From: Heligmosomoides polygyrus polygyrus
Taxonomy: Eukaryota > Nematoda > Chromadorea > Rhabditida > Heligmosomidae
Assembly: GCA_947396885.1 (NCBI GenBank)
Contig: OX377206.1
Location: 18,223,114 to 18,287,113, forward strand
Length of the DNA: 64,000 nt
Direction: 5' to 3'
Position numbers and translations under genes: made by a program. This document shows positions 1-10,320 of the stretch, piece after piece. The notes beneath the pieces were generated by a model. The model saw only the letters and a list, made by a program, of their open reading frames with translations, did no database searches and was not told the DNA's origin. Position 1 is the stretch's first letter. Each line of letters begins with the position of its first letter.

Positions 1-1080
1 TCCTCCAGGTTGCTCCTTTCCTTCCTGGTCGCTCTTCTGGTTCACCTTAGAGGTCCCCCTAACTGCCCCTCTCCATCAACCCCCTTAATATTCCCCCGTG
101 CTCATGGCAGACGTCGGTGACACGTATTTAGAATCAGGACGCTTGTTGCGCGAAGTAGGAGGCCGTCTTCTGGATCCAGAAGCTCAGAAGACCCGTCTTC
201 CGAATCCAGAAGCTCAGAAGCGCGCGCAGTCGCCGCTGTCTCAAGCATGAAGAGGCTAGGCATACGGCAGATTTCTTGTTCTCCGTATGAATTCCCTTAC
301 GGCTCCCTTCTTGTTGGTTCCCCGTCCTGGTCCCGCCTCCAGGTACCTTCTTTCAGGTAGATTCCTCCTCCCCGTTCGGGATCCTTCATACTACTCGACC
401 CCAATTAAGTAGCCCTCCCACGCTCACGACACGACGACGGCGAGCGAACGCCCATTGCGCGGCATCGGTGTCACATCTTCTAAATCCGGTCACTCTTACT
501 GGTAGTGGATCCGCTTGCAGATCCTCTTTCTGCTCCCCCCCCCCATTGGTAACTCCCTAGAAACTGGCCCCCCTTATTGCCTAAACCCTTCTTGGTGCCA
601 CCTCCTGGCCTGTTTCATTGTTGCCCCTATCGACCGCTTCCCTATCCCTCTACCCCCATCCCGATGCCTCCTCCAAGTCGCTCCCTCCTGATCGCTGTCG
701 GTTCTCCGCCCTCGAAGTCCCCTTCTACTCTTACTCCTTTGGTGGTCTTCTCATGCTAATGGCACGAGGTTGGCCTCTGAATCTGGACGCTCAGAAACGC
801 GAGTAGGTGCTGTTGTGTTAAGCAGTAAGGGGCTGCGCTTCCCCTGCTCCAGCAACATCCCAAGTTCAATAGCAAATTTTGCCCGCGCTGTAGATGATGA
901 GGCGTACCTCACTCAGATTAGATCACTCGACCGCTCTCGCTGTGGACGATGCGGCGTATCTCACTTAGGTTCGATCACTCAAACGTCATCGACTGCTAGT
1001 TCTATTATATAGTAGTAGATACTTCAAAGGCAAATAGTCTGTTTAGGGGAAGGTTTCTGTAGAAGAATACTGGGGCTTTA
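1..1080. repeat. CT-rich sequence with degenerate 42-bp-type minisatellite remnants
   Basis: This stretch is pyrimidine-rich on the plus strand. It contains recurring phrases such as 'gaatccagaagctcagaag' and 'tctgaatctggacgctcag' that resemble the 42-bp units near 25.5 and 26.2 kb. The short open frames here are low-complexity Pro/Ser runs with no splice context, so I annotate no gene. Confidence 0.4.
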
Positions 1081-1084
1081 CCCT

Positions 1085-1215
1085 GTCTTCTTCTTTTTCT
1101 TATTCTTCAGCGTTTGTCGCGCATCGTGGCGGGGTCCGCTCTTCTGGTGTTACGACGCCACCGTTCCCGATCCTGCGCTTGATCAAGTTGGACACCAGCA
1201 CGTCAAGGCTTTTCC
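1085..1215 (-). mobile_element. RTE-type LINE 3'-end remnant
   Basis: Read on the minus strand, the sequence encodes a degraded version of the C-terminal tail seen at 9195-9800, ending with a TNAEE-like stretch before an A-rich run. It is about 130 bp and contains stops in the original frame. It is a short 5'-truncated relic. The match is judged from the shared tail phrase only, so confidence is moderate. Confidence 0.4.
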
Positions 1216-1492
1216 GCTTACCGCCGGCATGACTGCGGGAGCGGCGTGACTCATCGTTCTCGCCGCCCGCCGCAAAAGTGCGTAAAGTTCAGGGATATGT
1301 TATACTTCGACGAGACGTCGGCGACGTCATCGGACAACCTGTCGCCGACAGCGCGGGAGCCCGGCATCATAAACAAACGGATGGTCGCCCTCGAAATCTT
1401 AACTAGCTTGCCCCTTGGATGCCCAAGCGGTCAAAAATTAACCAGGAGTTCTTAAATAAGCGCATTTCCTAGCGGACTCTATTTTCTGAACT

Positions 1493-1557
1493 TTACAAAA
1501 AACGGCGACTACGCATAAAAACCAGTCCCTCTCGAAATGCACCGTGGATTTCGACTG
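1493..1557 (-). CDS. Family copy A, exon S (C-terminal)
   Basis: A 65-nt exon follows an acceptor ending 'cacccatag'. It starts with two bases that complete the codon left open by exon W, encodes VEIHGAFREGLVFMRSRRFL and stops. The counterparts in B (15585-15658, 74 nt) and C (32025-32119, 95 nt) differ in length but all equal 2 modulo 3, as expected if the splice phase is under selection. Function is unknown. The C counterpart shares the internal LVFMRSR string. Confidence 0.5.
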
Positions 1558-1623
1558 CTATGGGTGAAGATATACCGATGACATTCAAAAAGTAGAAAAG
1601 GAAAACAGCACGGTTGCACTTAC

Positions 1624-1686
1624 GAAGCTCTTCCTCAGCTCGAGCGCGCCACTGGGCGATATCCCTGTCTCCGCAGCTTCGGCACA
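1624..1686 (-). CDS. Family copy A, exon W (CxxCGD motif)
   Basis: The exon ends at a strong donor (CTTC|gtaagtgc) and encodes CRSCGDRDIAQWRARAEEEL. Copies B and C carry the same CxxCG....D...WR.RAEE.L pattern at homologous positions, each followed by a gtaagt donor. The acceptor that is clear in copy C is not preserved here; an alternative AG lies slightly upstream. The CxxC pair could bind metal or form a disulfide, but I do not recognise the family. Confidence 0.5.
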
Positions 1687-1689
1687 CCC

Positions 1690-2051
1690 AATATACTCGA
1701 AAGTCGGAAAAAATGATGTGTTCCTGAATACGGCTGTTTGGACTGGCGAGAACGAAACCTCCGAAGTAGATAGTGCCTCATTGTAACTTCATTACGGCAG
1801 GAGCAAAGCGAGAGAATATCAGATCAAGATATTCTCTCGCTTTCCTCGTTCTCCACAGGGAAACCGCATTTAAAATAAACGATTCGGCCAGATAAGTGGC
1901 TCAAATGGCACTCCATCATCGCCGATTCCATCGAAACAGAACATTTTGATAGATCTGCGGGAGTATTTACCAAGGGAAGTGTGGGTTATAGGTGCTCCAC
2001 CGTCCTCTCAAATGGAGAACAGTGGCCAAATGTCGATACTGTCGATAAGGT
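1690..2051. other. Intronic/flanking part of family copy A
   Basis: The sequence is shared with copies B (about 15.8-16.1 kb) and C (about 32.25-32.6 kb), including the block just before the insertion point at about 2050. I see no convincing exon in it, and no promoter or RNA gene. Confidence 0.4.
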
Positions 2052-2897
2052 GTGTGCATAATTAGGATTTTACGATTTATGGTGATTTTTGGCAATTTTT
2101 TACGAAGTACGATTTATGATATTTTGAGACGTAAATCGTAAATTTTGTAAATGTGATCCTTGATCACAACCGGCAGGTCACACTGGATGTGGTGCTACTT
2201 GGGGTATAACGTCGGACGCACATATAGGGTCCCCTCCTGGTTGCTGTTCCCTCTTTTGCTATGTCTTTTTGCTAGGATTTGCCGATGTGGCACCCAGGCT
2301 GAAGACATCGCCTTGTGCACATCCGAGTTCGATTTCTGTCTTTGCTTAACACCATTCGCCTGACATAAAGACTGCCGCTTGATATCAGGCTTGTTCTAGG
2401 GGAGAAGCAAGGACAATAAGTCGTTAGAAAATTAACTGCTCTCCATAAGGTTGAATTGTTTTCGTCCTTTCTTTTTCTTTCCGGTCATGTACTACCAAGC
2501 CTCACAGGACTCTCGGAGATCATTCCATTCCAGTTGACAGAAAGACATGCAAAGCTAGTTAGGCGGGAAAGAAGGTTCCGTTTCTACTGACCCATGTTCT
2601 AGAAACTCCATGTCCTCTCATCTTGGAACCTGGCATTGGTGTTAACAATGTTTATAGTACTACTGTAGCTTGGGGTAGCTCGGAAACACTAGCGTGGGTT
2701 AGGCGCTTGGTCGGGTAGGTTGCAGAGATGAAGCCTCGAACCGTTTTTAGCCCTCTGGTGAAACGAGACGGTCGAAACGTCAGGCCAATAAAGCTCCACC
2801 TAACAATCTCGTGGCACAGCAGTATTTTCAACATTGCTGACCCATTTTCTGTTCGCAATGGAACTACAGCCTGATAGAAATATAGAAAAAAGAAATA

Positions 2898-3803
2898 TTG
2901 GGGGGGGGGTGGGCAAAAGTAATGAGACTCTCCATGCCGTGTCCATATATTTCGTGACAGCAGTCTGGTTTCGTGCTTATCGTATTTCCAAGTTTGTATG
3001 TTACCTACTGAAGGCCACCTAAGAAGTTACCACTTCTGCCCTTTCCAGAAGCATGCCAAAACCGCAGTCTGCCTCATGCCGAAACCCCAGTCTGACGAGT
3101 CGACCTGTATCGAGCAAATCTGTCCCGATTCCCAACCCCGAGCAGCCTGGGCTCAATATTCACGGAAGATGAGAAGTACGTCTTCTACCTTAACCCTGCC
3201 AAGCAGCGAGTCTGGGTGAGGCCTGGTGACTTGTTCCGACCTTCGTTCGGCGAGATGTTCACGGCGAGAAGCACCTTTGGAGCTTTTGGGTCTGCGCCCA
3301 TGGATCGGTTTACCGGAAGCTGTTTCCCAAGAGCACTACGATGAACTCCAAGGCCATGGTGAACGATATAGAAGAGATGGGCCGGCGAATCGCTCTTATT
3401 CATTCGCAGCGCTTCAAGAAGGTCCTCCTCTTCGACAACGCCGCACCCCATCGGGAACAAGTAACCACGGATAAGCTTGGCCAGCTGGGCTACTTTCACA
3501 TGCCTCAACCACCGTATTCGCCGAACATCTCTCCATGCGACTACCACCACTTCTTGGGCCTACGGGACTTCCTGGTCGGAAGGGACACAAGAACCCAAGC
3601 AGTCCTCGACAACCAGCAGTTGACCAACACCAGACCCAAGCAGTTCTGGAAGGATGGGATCAGGAAGTTGGCTGAGCGATGGCAGCAAGTCACTGACTTT
3701 AATGGCATACACATTCCTCAGCATCGTTGATTTGTAATTGAGTTATAAAGAGATAAAGATTTTTTTTCATTTTGTCTCATCACTTTTGCCCCCCTCCCCC
3801 TAA
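2898..3803 (+). mobile_element. Internally deleted mariner-like element
   Basis: The element is 906 bp, flanked by TA on both sides, with terminal inverted repeats of about 30 bp that start with a G-run and share 'gggcaaaagt(a/g)atgagac'. It is shorter than the roughly 1.3 kb usual for mariners, consistent with an internal deletion. The transposase remnant lies inside it on the plus strand. Confidence 0.8.
3160..3730 (+). pseudogene. Mariner transposase C-terminal remnant
   Basis: The plus-strand frame carries hallmarks of the mariner DDE/D catalytic core. These are a VWVRPGD-like stretch near 3210, then LLFDNAAPH (second Asp), and PPYSPNISPCDYHHF (third Asp) about 34 residues later, the D34D spacing of mariners. 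A frame change near 3340 separates the two parts, and the N-terminal DNA-binding region is missing. It therefore cannot encode an intact enzyme. The C-terminus stops at 3730, about 70 bp before the inverted repeat, which is a normal layout. Confidence 0.8.
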
Positions 3804-4826
3804 TAGAAAGCGGGTCAGAGACTGGACACGATACTAGACACATGGAAGGAACAAACCAATGAAGTGTCTGGTTACCACTGCACGCCATAGAGTGGAGCAA
3901 ACGCTGTGAAATGGCGGTATGCCAACGTTCGTTACAAAACAAGCTCAGGACAGCTCGAGAGAGCGTAGACAGTTGCTAATTACTAGTACAATCTTTTGAA
4001 GGCTTAGGAATTGAACAAGTGTAAGCAAACAAAGAAAACCTCCCTCTTAGGTAAAAGTATAAGCGATAACGCACGGCGTTAATCAACCTATTTGGGTCTA
4101 TGGTACGCGTTTCTCTTCTACGGGATGCCGCAGAGGCAATTTGAATGAGTATATGGCCTACAGAATGACTAGTGGTGGTCTTCCGATGAACAAGTCAGAG
4201 CGTACCGTCCCTATGTACGTAGGTCTGGTATCGTTTCACCGACCCCGGAGGAGTTAAAGACTCGGTTTGCTTAGGGTGGAAATCTGAACCAGGAGCTTGG
4301 ATGCTATGTAGTGCACGCAACAGCCTGTACCGCTTCCAACTTCGCTACCACGCGCCGTTATCGTTTGCATCACGAATATTCTTAGGCGTATCTCAAAATG
4401 CAAAAACGGAGATATTTGGTGCTCTATTCAATACTATTGTGTCATGCGCGCTCAGACGTTTGTTGCATCACTTGTGAAACGCCGCTGTGGCCGATTTGGC
4501 CAGTGGCAAACTATATTCTTTAGTTAAAACAATAACATGTTGAGATTTTTCCTTAGAACAACAGCTCCTGCCAAACAGTTGATTCAGAGGCAAGCCAAAT
4601 GCTAGCTAAAAGTAAGTGAACTTTATGGTTGAGCCTTCTGCCTGTACACCATACATAAGTAGTTGGAGTTTAAGACAGCTTTTGAATCAACGATTTATTT
4701 AGACTTTCCTAAAACATGCCAGCAATCATAATAACTCAGTTGACTTAAAGATGTCTAGATGGTTAGAAAAGTGATCAGCTTAGGCTTAAATATTGGATTT
4801 TTGTAAACACCGTTCGCAGAAAAACC
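3804..4826. other. Insert flank with one copy of dispersed repeat R
   Basis: Positions about 4100-4330 are a plus-strand copy of repeat R, the same block as at 23480-23720 and 57590-57860. I see nothing gene-like in the remaining sequence. Confidence 0.4.
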
Positions 4827-5177
4827 ATGAAAAATGTAGTTGCGCTAGGCGTTAAGTACATACGATTTATGGTTCACGATTTACGATTTACTAAATTTCG
4901 GACTTCGTTTACGCCCACCCATGCTGTCGATCGATACTTGACGGTTCATTTCCTAAGAGTTGTCCAACTCTTATTAAATCTACTCCACTCTCAAAAACGA
5001 CAATGTGATTTACCATGTCATGATGTGATTCTTGTGCAGGACATCACTTCGGTGTGCGCCGAAGTAAAGCAAGCTTGAGTGATTAAGCCAACGTTTTACC
5101 CATCGGGGGAAGCTTCGGTTTAACCTCCTTCTGGGTGCGAGGACGAGCACCAGAGTTGCTTCTCCGAGTTCTTACAC

Positions 5178-5207
5178 CATGAAGAAACCATAATAAAACG
5201 AATCCAA
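5178..5207 (-). CDS. Family copy A, exon X lacking the membrane segment
   Basis: A 30-nt exon lies between acceptor 'ctccctacag' and donor 'gtgtaagaa', encoding LDSFYYGFFM. The copy B exon at the same place is 93 nt and contains a hydrophobic stretch, so copy A has lost exactly 63 nt (21 codons), which would remove the membrane anchor without shifting the frame. The shared ending GFFM and the donor position fix the alignment. Confidence 0.5.
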
Positions 5208-5250
5208 CTGTAGGGAGAGTTGGTAGCGTACTTCAAACAACTAGGCCTAC

Positions 5251-5323
5251 CTTTACAAAGTCCTGGACTTCCTTGTAACAACGTCTGCAAGCCATATTGA
5301 GAATGCGACGGCACTTCACTCCG
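5251..5323 (-). CDS. Family copy A, exon Y (Cys-rich)
   Basis: A 73-nt exon has acceptor 'tgttttacag' and donor 'gtaggcc'. In the frame shared by all three copies it encodes a peptide containing CRR, then MACRRCYKEVQDFVK. Copies B and C have exons of exactly the same 73-nt length with the same CRRCY.EV..FVK core. The 43-nt intron to exon X is typical of short nematode introns. Confidence 0.6.
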
Positions 5324-5838
5324 CTGTAAAACACACAATGAATAAAAACAAGTATAGCTAAACGCTATGGAAAGCAACGCAGAAAATGGCATGTCAGGCA
5401 AGGTCATGCAAGTAAAGCAAAATAAGCAAGTAAAACATGAGCTGCGACGTACCACACATCACATTGCTCCTCATCCATTTCAGTGGCTTGTAAATGACTC
5501 TAAAATAAGTGGCATCACACCAAAATACAATGACCCCATTTTACAGTAAGCGATTGATTCATAGCTAAAATCACAGAAACTTCTTGTCACAGCGGATGCA
5601 CTATACCGGCCAAAAATCAGGGGAACAGGTGGTGGAACATACATAGAAGAGGGAACGAATCGCTTCAGTTAGGATTGGTCCCGTGTTGCACCTTTTTGTG
5701 TATTGTGGCGGGCACTACACCCAGTAACCATACGCTCGTCCTGCTAATTTTCCCCATCAGCCTAAGGAAGACTATTACCACATGGCTTTACTCTGACAGA
5801 CGCCGCCGAGATGGTAATTCGGTAGCGGTGATCGCTCG

Positions 5839-5962
5839 TTAGAAGTCGCGACAGCAGTTTGCTACAGTGTTGTCAATATCGCTGCAAGGATTGCATAATT
5901 CGAGTGAATCTTCTCTGAGCAACGATTCCACACGAGATCTAAAGGTGTAGCGGACAGCTTTG
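5839..5962 (-). CDS. Family copy A, exon Q (ends in CCRDF stop)
   Basis: After the AG of 'gggacag' the exon reads about 41 codons containing SLELCNPCSDIDNTVANCC and ends in RDF and a stop. Copy B (17254-17380, 127 nt) reads the same with one extra codon and the same stop. The shared stop means Q may be the last exon of an upstream gene, making Y-X-W-S a second gene in the same unit; alternatively an internal donor is used. Four cysteines in the last 20 residues suggest an extracellular disulfide-bonded segment. Confidence 0.5.
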
Positions 5963-6189
5963 CTGTCCCACAGCGAGCAGCCACGTTCTCTCGTCGTGCT
6001 GGCTGCCGGGTGGACCCCCTTCCCAGATCTGCAACCTACCAACTTAATCAACCTCTCGTTTTGACATCGACAATGCGGGTTCTGGGCAACAAGACACCTG
6101 ATGTCAGCTACAGTAAGTAAGCGTAGGCCTTATAGATGAGACATGTCGAAACCAGATTCCCTTTGCGATGATCAGGCGTCAGCAATATA

Positions 6190-7036
6190 CAGTGCGTTTC
6201 AAGACTATGTATCCATCTCATATTTGCGCATGTCTCGACTCGCGTTTATTTCTGCGGTCCCCCCACTAGTTCCTCTAGATTTCTTGCAGAAGAAAATAGG
6301 TAGGAACTCACTTTCAAAAAGCCCTGAGCCTTGTGTTTTTCTAACCGCTCCACACAACTTTTACGTGGCGCACATAACTAGATTTGTAAGTAGTTAAATT
6401 GTCATGAAGCTTAGTCCTCCGTCATGTCGCATGGACAGCATCGAGTGTTGGGGTGTGCTGCAGTCTAGCCTTCTGCTCTTCATGAGAGGCAGAAGGTGCC
6501 AGACACATGTTCTGCAGGGCATCGCTGCAATCCATGTGTTCAGGTTCCAGGTCGACCAAAGATTGGCTTCACCGTCACAACCTTCAAGTAGCGGAATAGT
6601 CGGCTCGTCTCCCGAAGGAGAATATGTAGGACTGTCGGCTCAACGAGCCTAATAACCGCCAGTTCAATGACGTGTCGTCGATTTTGACTGCTTGGGACAC
6701 TATCGAAAATAAAATCATCCAGAACCTTGTCAACGGCATGCATAGTAGGATGTATGATGTTATAAGAAGTAATGGTGGTCCGATCGACTTTCCAATTTAA
6801 TAAAAAATTTGCTTTTGGCAATTGGATACATACTTTTGAAACACCCAAACACCCAATTTTCTTTTTAAGAAAGTCTGATACTCGTGTGAGGCGACCAATT
6901 TTTTTTTTTTGAAAGTGAGCGCCTACCTATTTTCGGCTGCGAGGGATCTAGTGGAACTAGTGCGGGCCTGCTGAAATGAACACGAAACCAGATATGGGCA
7001 ACTTATGAGGTGGATACATACTTTAGAAACGCTCTG
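6190..7036. mobile_element. TA-flanked inverted-repeat element with about 140-bp TIRs
   Basis: The termini read CAG.GCGTTTC.....TATGTATCCA on both sides, and the repeats extend about 140 bp. TA dinucleotides flank both ends, as for Tc1/mariner superfamily elements. The interior holds a minus-strand open stretch (6540-6848) that I cannot assign, and a further internal copy of the terminal motif near 6820. It is probably non-autonomous. Confidence 0.65.
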
Positions 7037-7900
7037 TATTCACATAGATTAAAATCAGCGCATCTAACTTCCCGCCATCACTATCTCTGATACTACCCTC
7101 TTAGCAATTGTCAATCGGGAAGTTTCGCTCCCGATGATCAAACAAATCGAGCCTTGTGCTGGAAGTAGTTTGGTGCAGGGATCCACCCTCATTTTCCCTT
7201 ATAAAACCCTACAAATTTGTCGGAAACATAGGCGCTATGGTAGTTCGGGGGGTCACCTTATAAAAAGCGTCAATAACACGAATAAAGAAACGATGACACA
7301 CTATTAGCAAAGAAGGCAAAGAAACAATGCTATAGTTACATACATATGTTCTGACGCGGAGTAGAGCAGATTTAGGAAGTGAAAGGGACTCCAGGGTGTG
7401 GCTCGAGTGACGCACCCGCGTTAAAATTGCCTCCATCCTGGAGTTCCTCCCTTGCCAAAAGCAGAAGCAAATAAAACACGGATCTGTAATCAAAAAGTGG
7501 AGATAACACTGCATTTACATTCGCTGTATGTAGCTACTCGCCACGACTGCCCACTGCGGCATGCTAAGGTACCCCCCCCCCCTCCAACTACCATAGCGCC
7601 GAAACATATTCAAATGAAGACGTTAGGTCTGAAAACATATACATAGCAGCTGTTAAAGGTTATCTAAGCCTGTTTTCACTAGAGTGAACTTGCCAGGTGT
7701 GGAAGAAATGGATGTGACCCCCCCCCTTCCAAACTTGCACCGAGCATAATTTGAGATGGGATTTTCGAGCATTTCTATTACATGCTGTCATTAAACCTCA
7801 TGGAACTGACGACAAGTGGTACGAAAAACAAGACAAGCAGTTCAATATAAATAGCTGTGCAAGCGACCGAAACCGAACAAGAAAAGTCTATGAAACAGAA
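7037..7900. other. Apparently unique sequence between element and exon G of copy A
   Basis: I see open stretches (for example minus 7209-7514) but no consistent splice sites and no counterpart in copies B or C. Homopolymer C runs occur at about 7571 and 7720. I annotate no gene. Confidence 0.3.
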
Positions 7901-7905
7901 CATAC

Positions 7906-7951
7906 CACTTGGAGTCAGTAACACTTGTTGAAGAACAGCCTGAGGGGATCC
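7906..7951 (-). CDS. Family copy A, exon G
   Basis: A 46-nt exon lies between acceptor 'tttcgtttcag' and donor 'gtatgttc', encoding GSPQAVLQQVLLTPS plus one base. Copy C has the counterpart at 39433-39490 (58 nt), encoding GSRDLPQTVLDRNSLLLTQ plus one base. The 12-nt difference is four codons and both leave the same phase, a coding signature. Confidence 0.55.
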
Positions 7952-8115
7952 CTGAAACGAAAAGTCTGAAGTCTGACACAGTAAACTGTGGATTCAAATG
8001 TTGAACAACCTGGCAGGATTCGATAATACGCAAGTCATTTAGTCAGTCATCGAAGCTTAAAAGCAAACGTTGGCTTACTATAAAAAACGCGAACTACTCT
8101 GACAGGTTAGAGCTG

Positions 8116-8328
8116 TCAGAGTAAGACAGGGCGCAAATGCTTAGAGGGAAGGGGGTCAGCATATGAAGCAGCCCTATACGAGCTCCTGTGATACAAGAAA
8201 TTAGAAACTTTTTTACAGCACTGGTGAACATGAAAGAGAGAAAGAGCTATGAAGGAGAGCAGGGCAAGCAACTTGTGTAACTCCGGAGGGAAAATGACGC
8301 CAAGCGATTTGAAAATTCGCGGCACCAT
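8116..8328 (-). CDS. Candidate signal-peptide exon upstream of copy A (weak)
   Basis: An open minus-strand frame starts at an ATG and contains a hydrophobic run (LLALLSFIALSLF) followed by HVHQCC, like a secretion signal. It sits just upstream of exon G, where copy C has another short candidate. The two candidate exons are not alignable in protein, so this could be chance. Confidence 0.22.
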   Translation of the reverse strand: MVPRIFKSLGVIFPPELHKLLALLSFIALSLFHVHQCCKKVSNFLYHRSSYRAASYADPLPSKHLRPVLL

Positions 8329-8787
8329 GAGAGGCGCTTTCGTGCTAACTGTTCCAATCGTTGGAGGACCGCAAAATTTTTCTATTCATTCCGACCAATG
8401 GTCGGCGAATGTTGGGGATCACTCACTCCCAAGGAGAAGCTAAAAGAATTCGAAAGAGGTATCCGAGCAAGGAGATTCTTCTGGAGTGTCGTTTGTGGAA
8501 TCGCCTGACTTACCTCCACTCTCTAACACGCTAAGCACGCCCTTCTGCAAAAAGGCACCATGAGAGGCGCTTTCATGCTAACTGTTCCAATCGTTGCAGG
8601 ACCGCAAAATTTTTCTATTCATTCCGACCAATGGTCGGCGAATTTTGGGGATCACGTAGTCTCAAGGAGAAGCTAAAAGACTTCGAAAGAGGTATCTTAA
8701 CAAGGCGATCCTTCTGTAGTGTGGTTTGTGGAGTCGCCTGTCTTACATCCACTCTCCAACACCCTAAACATACCCTGCTGTAACAAA
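8321..8787 (+). repeat. Tandem duplication of an about 233-bp unit
   Basis: Two head-to-tail units begin with the same 'ggcaccatgagaggcgcttt' at 8321 and 8554. A third, partial copy lies at about 12168-12420, and the sequence after both arrays is also shared (around 8780-8860 and 12310-12400). Each unit contains a short plus-strand frame with KEKLK.FERGI, which may be a fragment of an unrecognised mobile-element protein. Confidence 0.7.
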
Positions 8788-8859
8788 GTAAAAGAAAATA
8801 CGAACGAAGTAACGAGAACCTAGATGCATCAACGAGTTATAGCGGTGTTAAGCGGTTAC

Positions 8860-9194
8860 ATAGGGAGTCAATAACAGCACAAGGTTTGCACGTATGCTCA
8901 AATACCTTTTTAGTCGGTGGTGTGAGGATTCTGACTGCAGGGAGGGTCGCAGAAGAGTCATAGGTACAGTCAGTGGATAGGGGGGACCCTCTTCACACTG
9001 TTTGGCAACGGTATCAGAGTTCAAAATGAACGACGATACAAAGGCGAGAAAGCTTTTTGAAGTACTTCACTAGCCTACCAGAGGAGCTTTATTTCAACTT
9101 CCTAGCAAGGAGGGACAACACTCTTTGTGTCCTGTCCATTCCGTTTTTCTAGAGGTGACCCCCACGACTAGGATGGATCCTTGTTCCATGCCTA
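8860..9194. other. No gene seen
   Basis: The stretch holds unremarkable mixed sequence between the tandem duplication and the LINE remnant. I find no repeat partner elsewhere in the window and no open frame with splice context. Confidence 0.3.
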
Positions 9195-9800
9195 GGGGAC
9201 CACCCTAAAGTTGATTCGACGGCATAAATTAATTCCTTCCTTATATTTTCGTGCTTCTTCTTCAGCGTTTGTCCCGCCTAGTAGCGGGTCTTCACTGTTG
9301 GTGCCGCCACTTCTGATCGAATGCCTGATCGGGGTGTATCCTTGCTGGCTTTGAGTCCTATGCAGCGTATGAAACCAGCTCTGCATTGGTCTCCCTCGTG
9401 CCCGCTTTTCGGGCACCTCGAGGTTAAGGCCAGTCTTTCAACATCATTTGCGCGAAGAACGTGGCCATCACAAACGAGCTTCACAACTACCGAGTTGACC
9501 TCGAACCTCTGCAGAATATAATCGTTGCGTACTCGCTCCCAACGCGTAAATCGGCAGTGCAATGCGGCATCTTTGTCGCTGAGGCGCCTCTCAATTTCTT
9601 CAGTTACGGGACAGCGCTCAGCACCGTGAACAGCTACTGACCGAACGAGTTCTCCATATGTTTTCGATTTCAGGCACCCTGATATCTTCTTTGCCGCAGA
9701 GCTCACCCGTAAGGAGCAGTGCACGCTTCTGCGACAGTGCGGCGCGGCAATGATGAAGCACAGGGCTGCGACGGCCACGGCGTGGCACCGCGACATGTGC
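9195..9800 (-). pseudogene. RTE-type LINE reverse-transcriptase C-terminal remnant
   Basis: Overlapping minus-strand frames read the domain downstream of the polymerase in RTE LINEs. They contain a VRSVAVHGAER stretch, then RWERVRNDYILQRF, a DGHVLR motif and finally RGRPMQSWFHTLHRT. The line switches frame at about 9420. The element is truncated at its 5' end near a G homopolymer. It is a dead fragment of a different LINE from the one at 46.7-48.6 kb. Confidence 0.65.
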
Positions 9801-9808
9801 TGCAGGGC

Positions 9809-9827
9809 GGGGGGGGGGGGGGGGTGA
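9809..9827. repeat. Poly-G run
   Basis: An almost pure run of about 18 G lies directly at the 5' edge of the LINE remnant. Similar short G or C runs occur at 2899, 7571, 7720, 25920 and 52070. The length should be treated as uncertain in an assembly. Confidence 0.7.
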
Positions 9828-10001
9828 GTCCATGCAGAGTATTGCTTCAGCCGGGGTGACAGCCGGTGGATGGCTGGAATGGTTCAAATCATTCCTGGCG
9901 GCGCGGCATGCACGGGAGGTCGATCCAGTGCATGCTAACGCGAGCCGTCGGCGATGTTAACGCGACCGCCAGATATCGCGGAGGTATGAATGGGCCTTAG
10001 G

Positions 10002-10055
10002 TAGGCCCCTGTTATACTCCCGCGGAAGCTCCCGCGGGAGTATAACAGGGGCCTA
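10002..10055. repeat. Near-perfect hairpin palindrome
   Basis: Arms of 24 bp (taggcccctgttatactccc...) flank a six-base centre. The right half occurs again at about 10155-10192, so a hairpin terminus is present at one end and a single arm at the other, as if a MITE end had been inverted and duplicated. Confidence 0.8.
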
Positions 10056-10320
10056 ACACCCCTCTCGTCGTCTGTCGGCGCCGATCCGCGGACGGCGGGC
10101 GTGACGGGCCGCGACGAGTGGCCCGGCGCGGGGTCCCGACGCGATTTCCGCCCATCCGCGGAAGCTCCCGCGGGAGTATAACAGGGGCCCTAGCCCTAGT
10201 ATATACTTGCGTCCGCAGCGCGGCACGGCACAATTGTCGGAATAGATATCGGTCGGGCGGCGCGAATGATCGTGGAGCCGTGCCGCGCCGTGTGACGGCG
10301 CAAGTATAAACTAGGACTTA
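10056..10320. mobile_element. GC-rich MITEs with GTATAAA-like ends
   Basis: About 10191-10317 is a palindromic GC-rich unit bounded by 'ctagtatatacttgcg' and 'cgcaagtataaactag', matching the MITE at 29366-29502. The segment before it (to 10190) is bounded by copies of 'gggagtataacaggggcc'. Open frames here are by-products of the GC-rich inverted repeats. Confidence 0.55.

Larger units (their letters stand above)
2052..4923. mobile_element. About 2.9-kb insertion interrupting family copy A
   Basis: Copies B and C run straight through this point, whereas A is split. The flanks carry the same eight bases, CTGTCGAT, just before 2052 and ending at about 4931, which looks like a target-site duplication. 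Both ends contain 'tacgatttatggt' phrases in the same orientation. The insert carries a nested mariner (2898-3803) and one copy of dispersed repeat R (about 4100-4330). I find no transposase belonging to the outer element, so its class is open. Confidence 0.5.
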
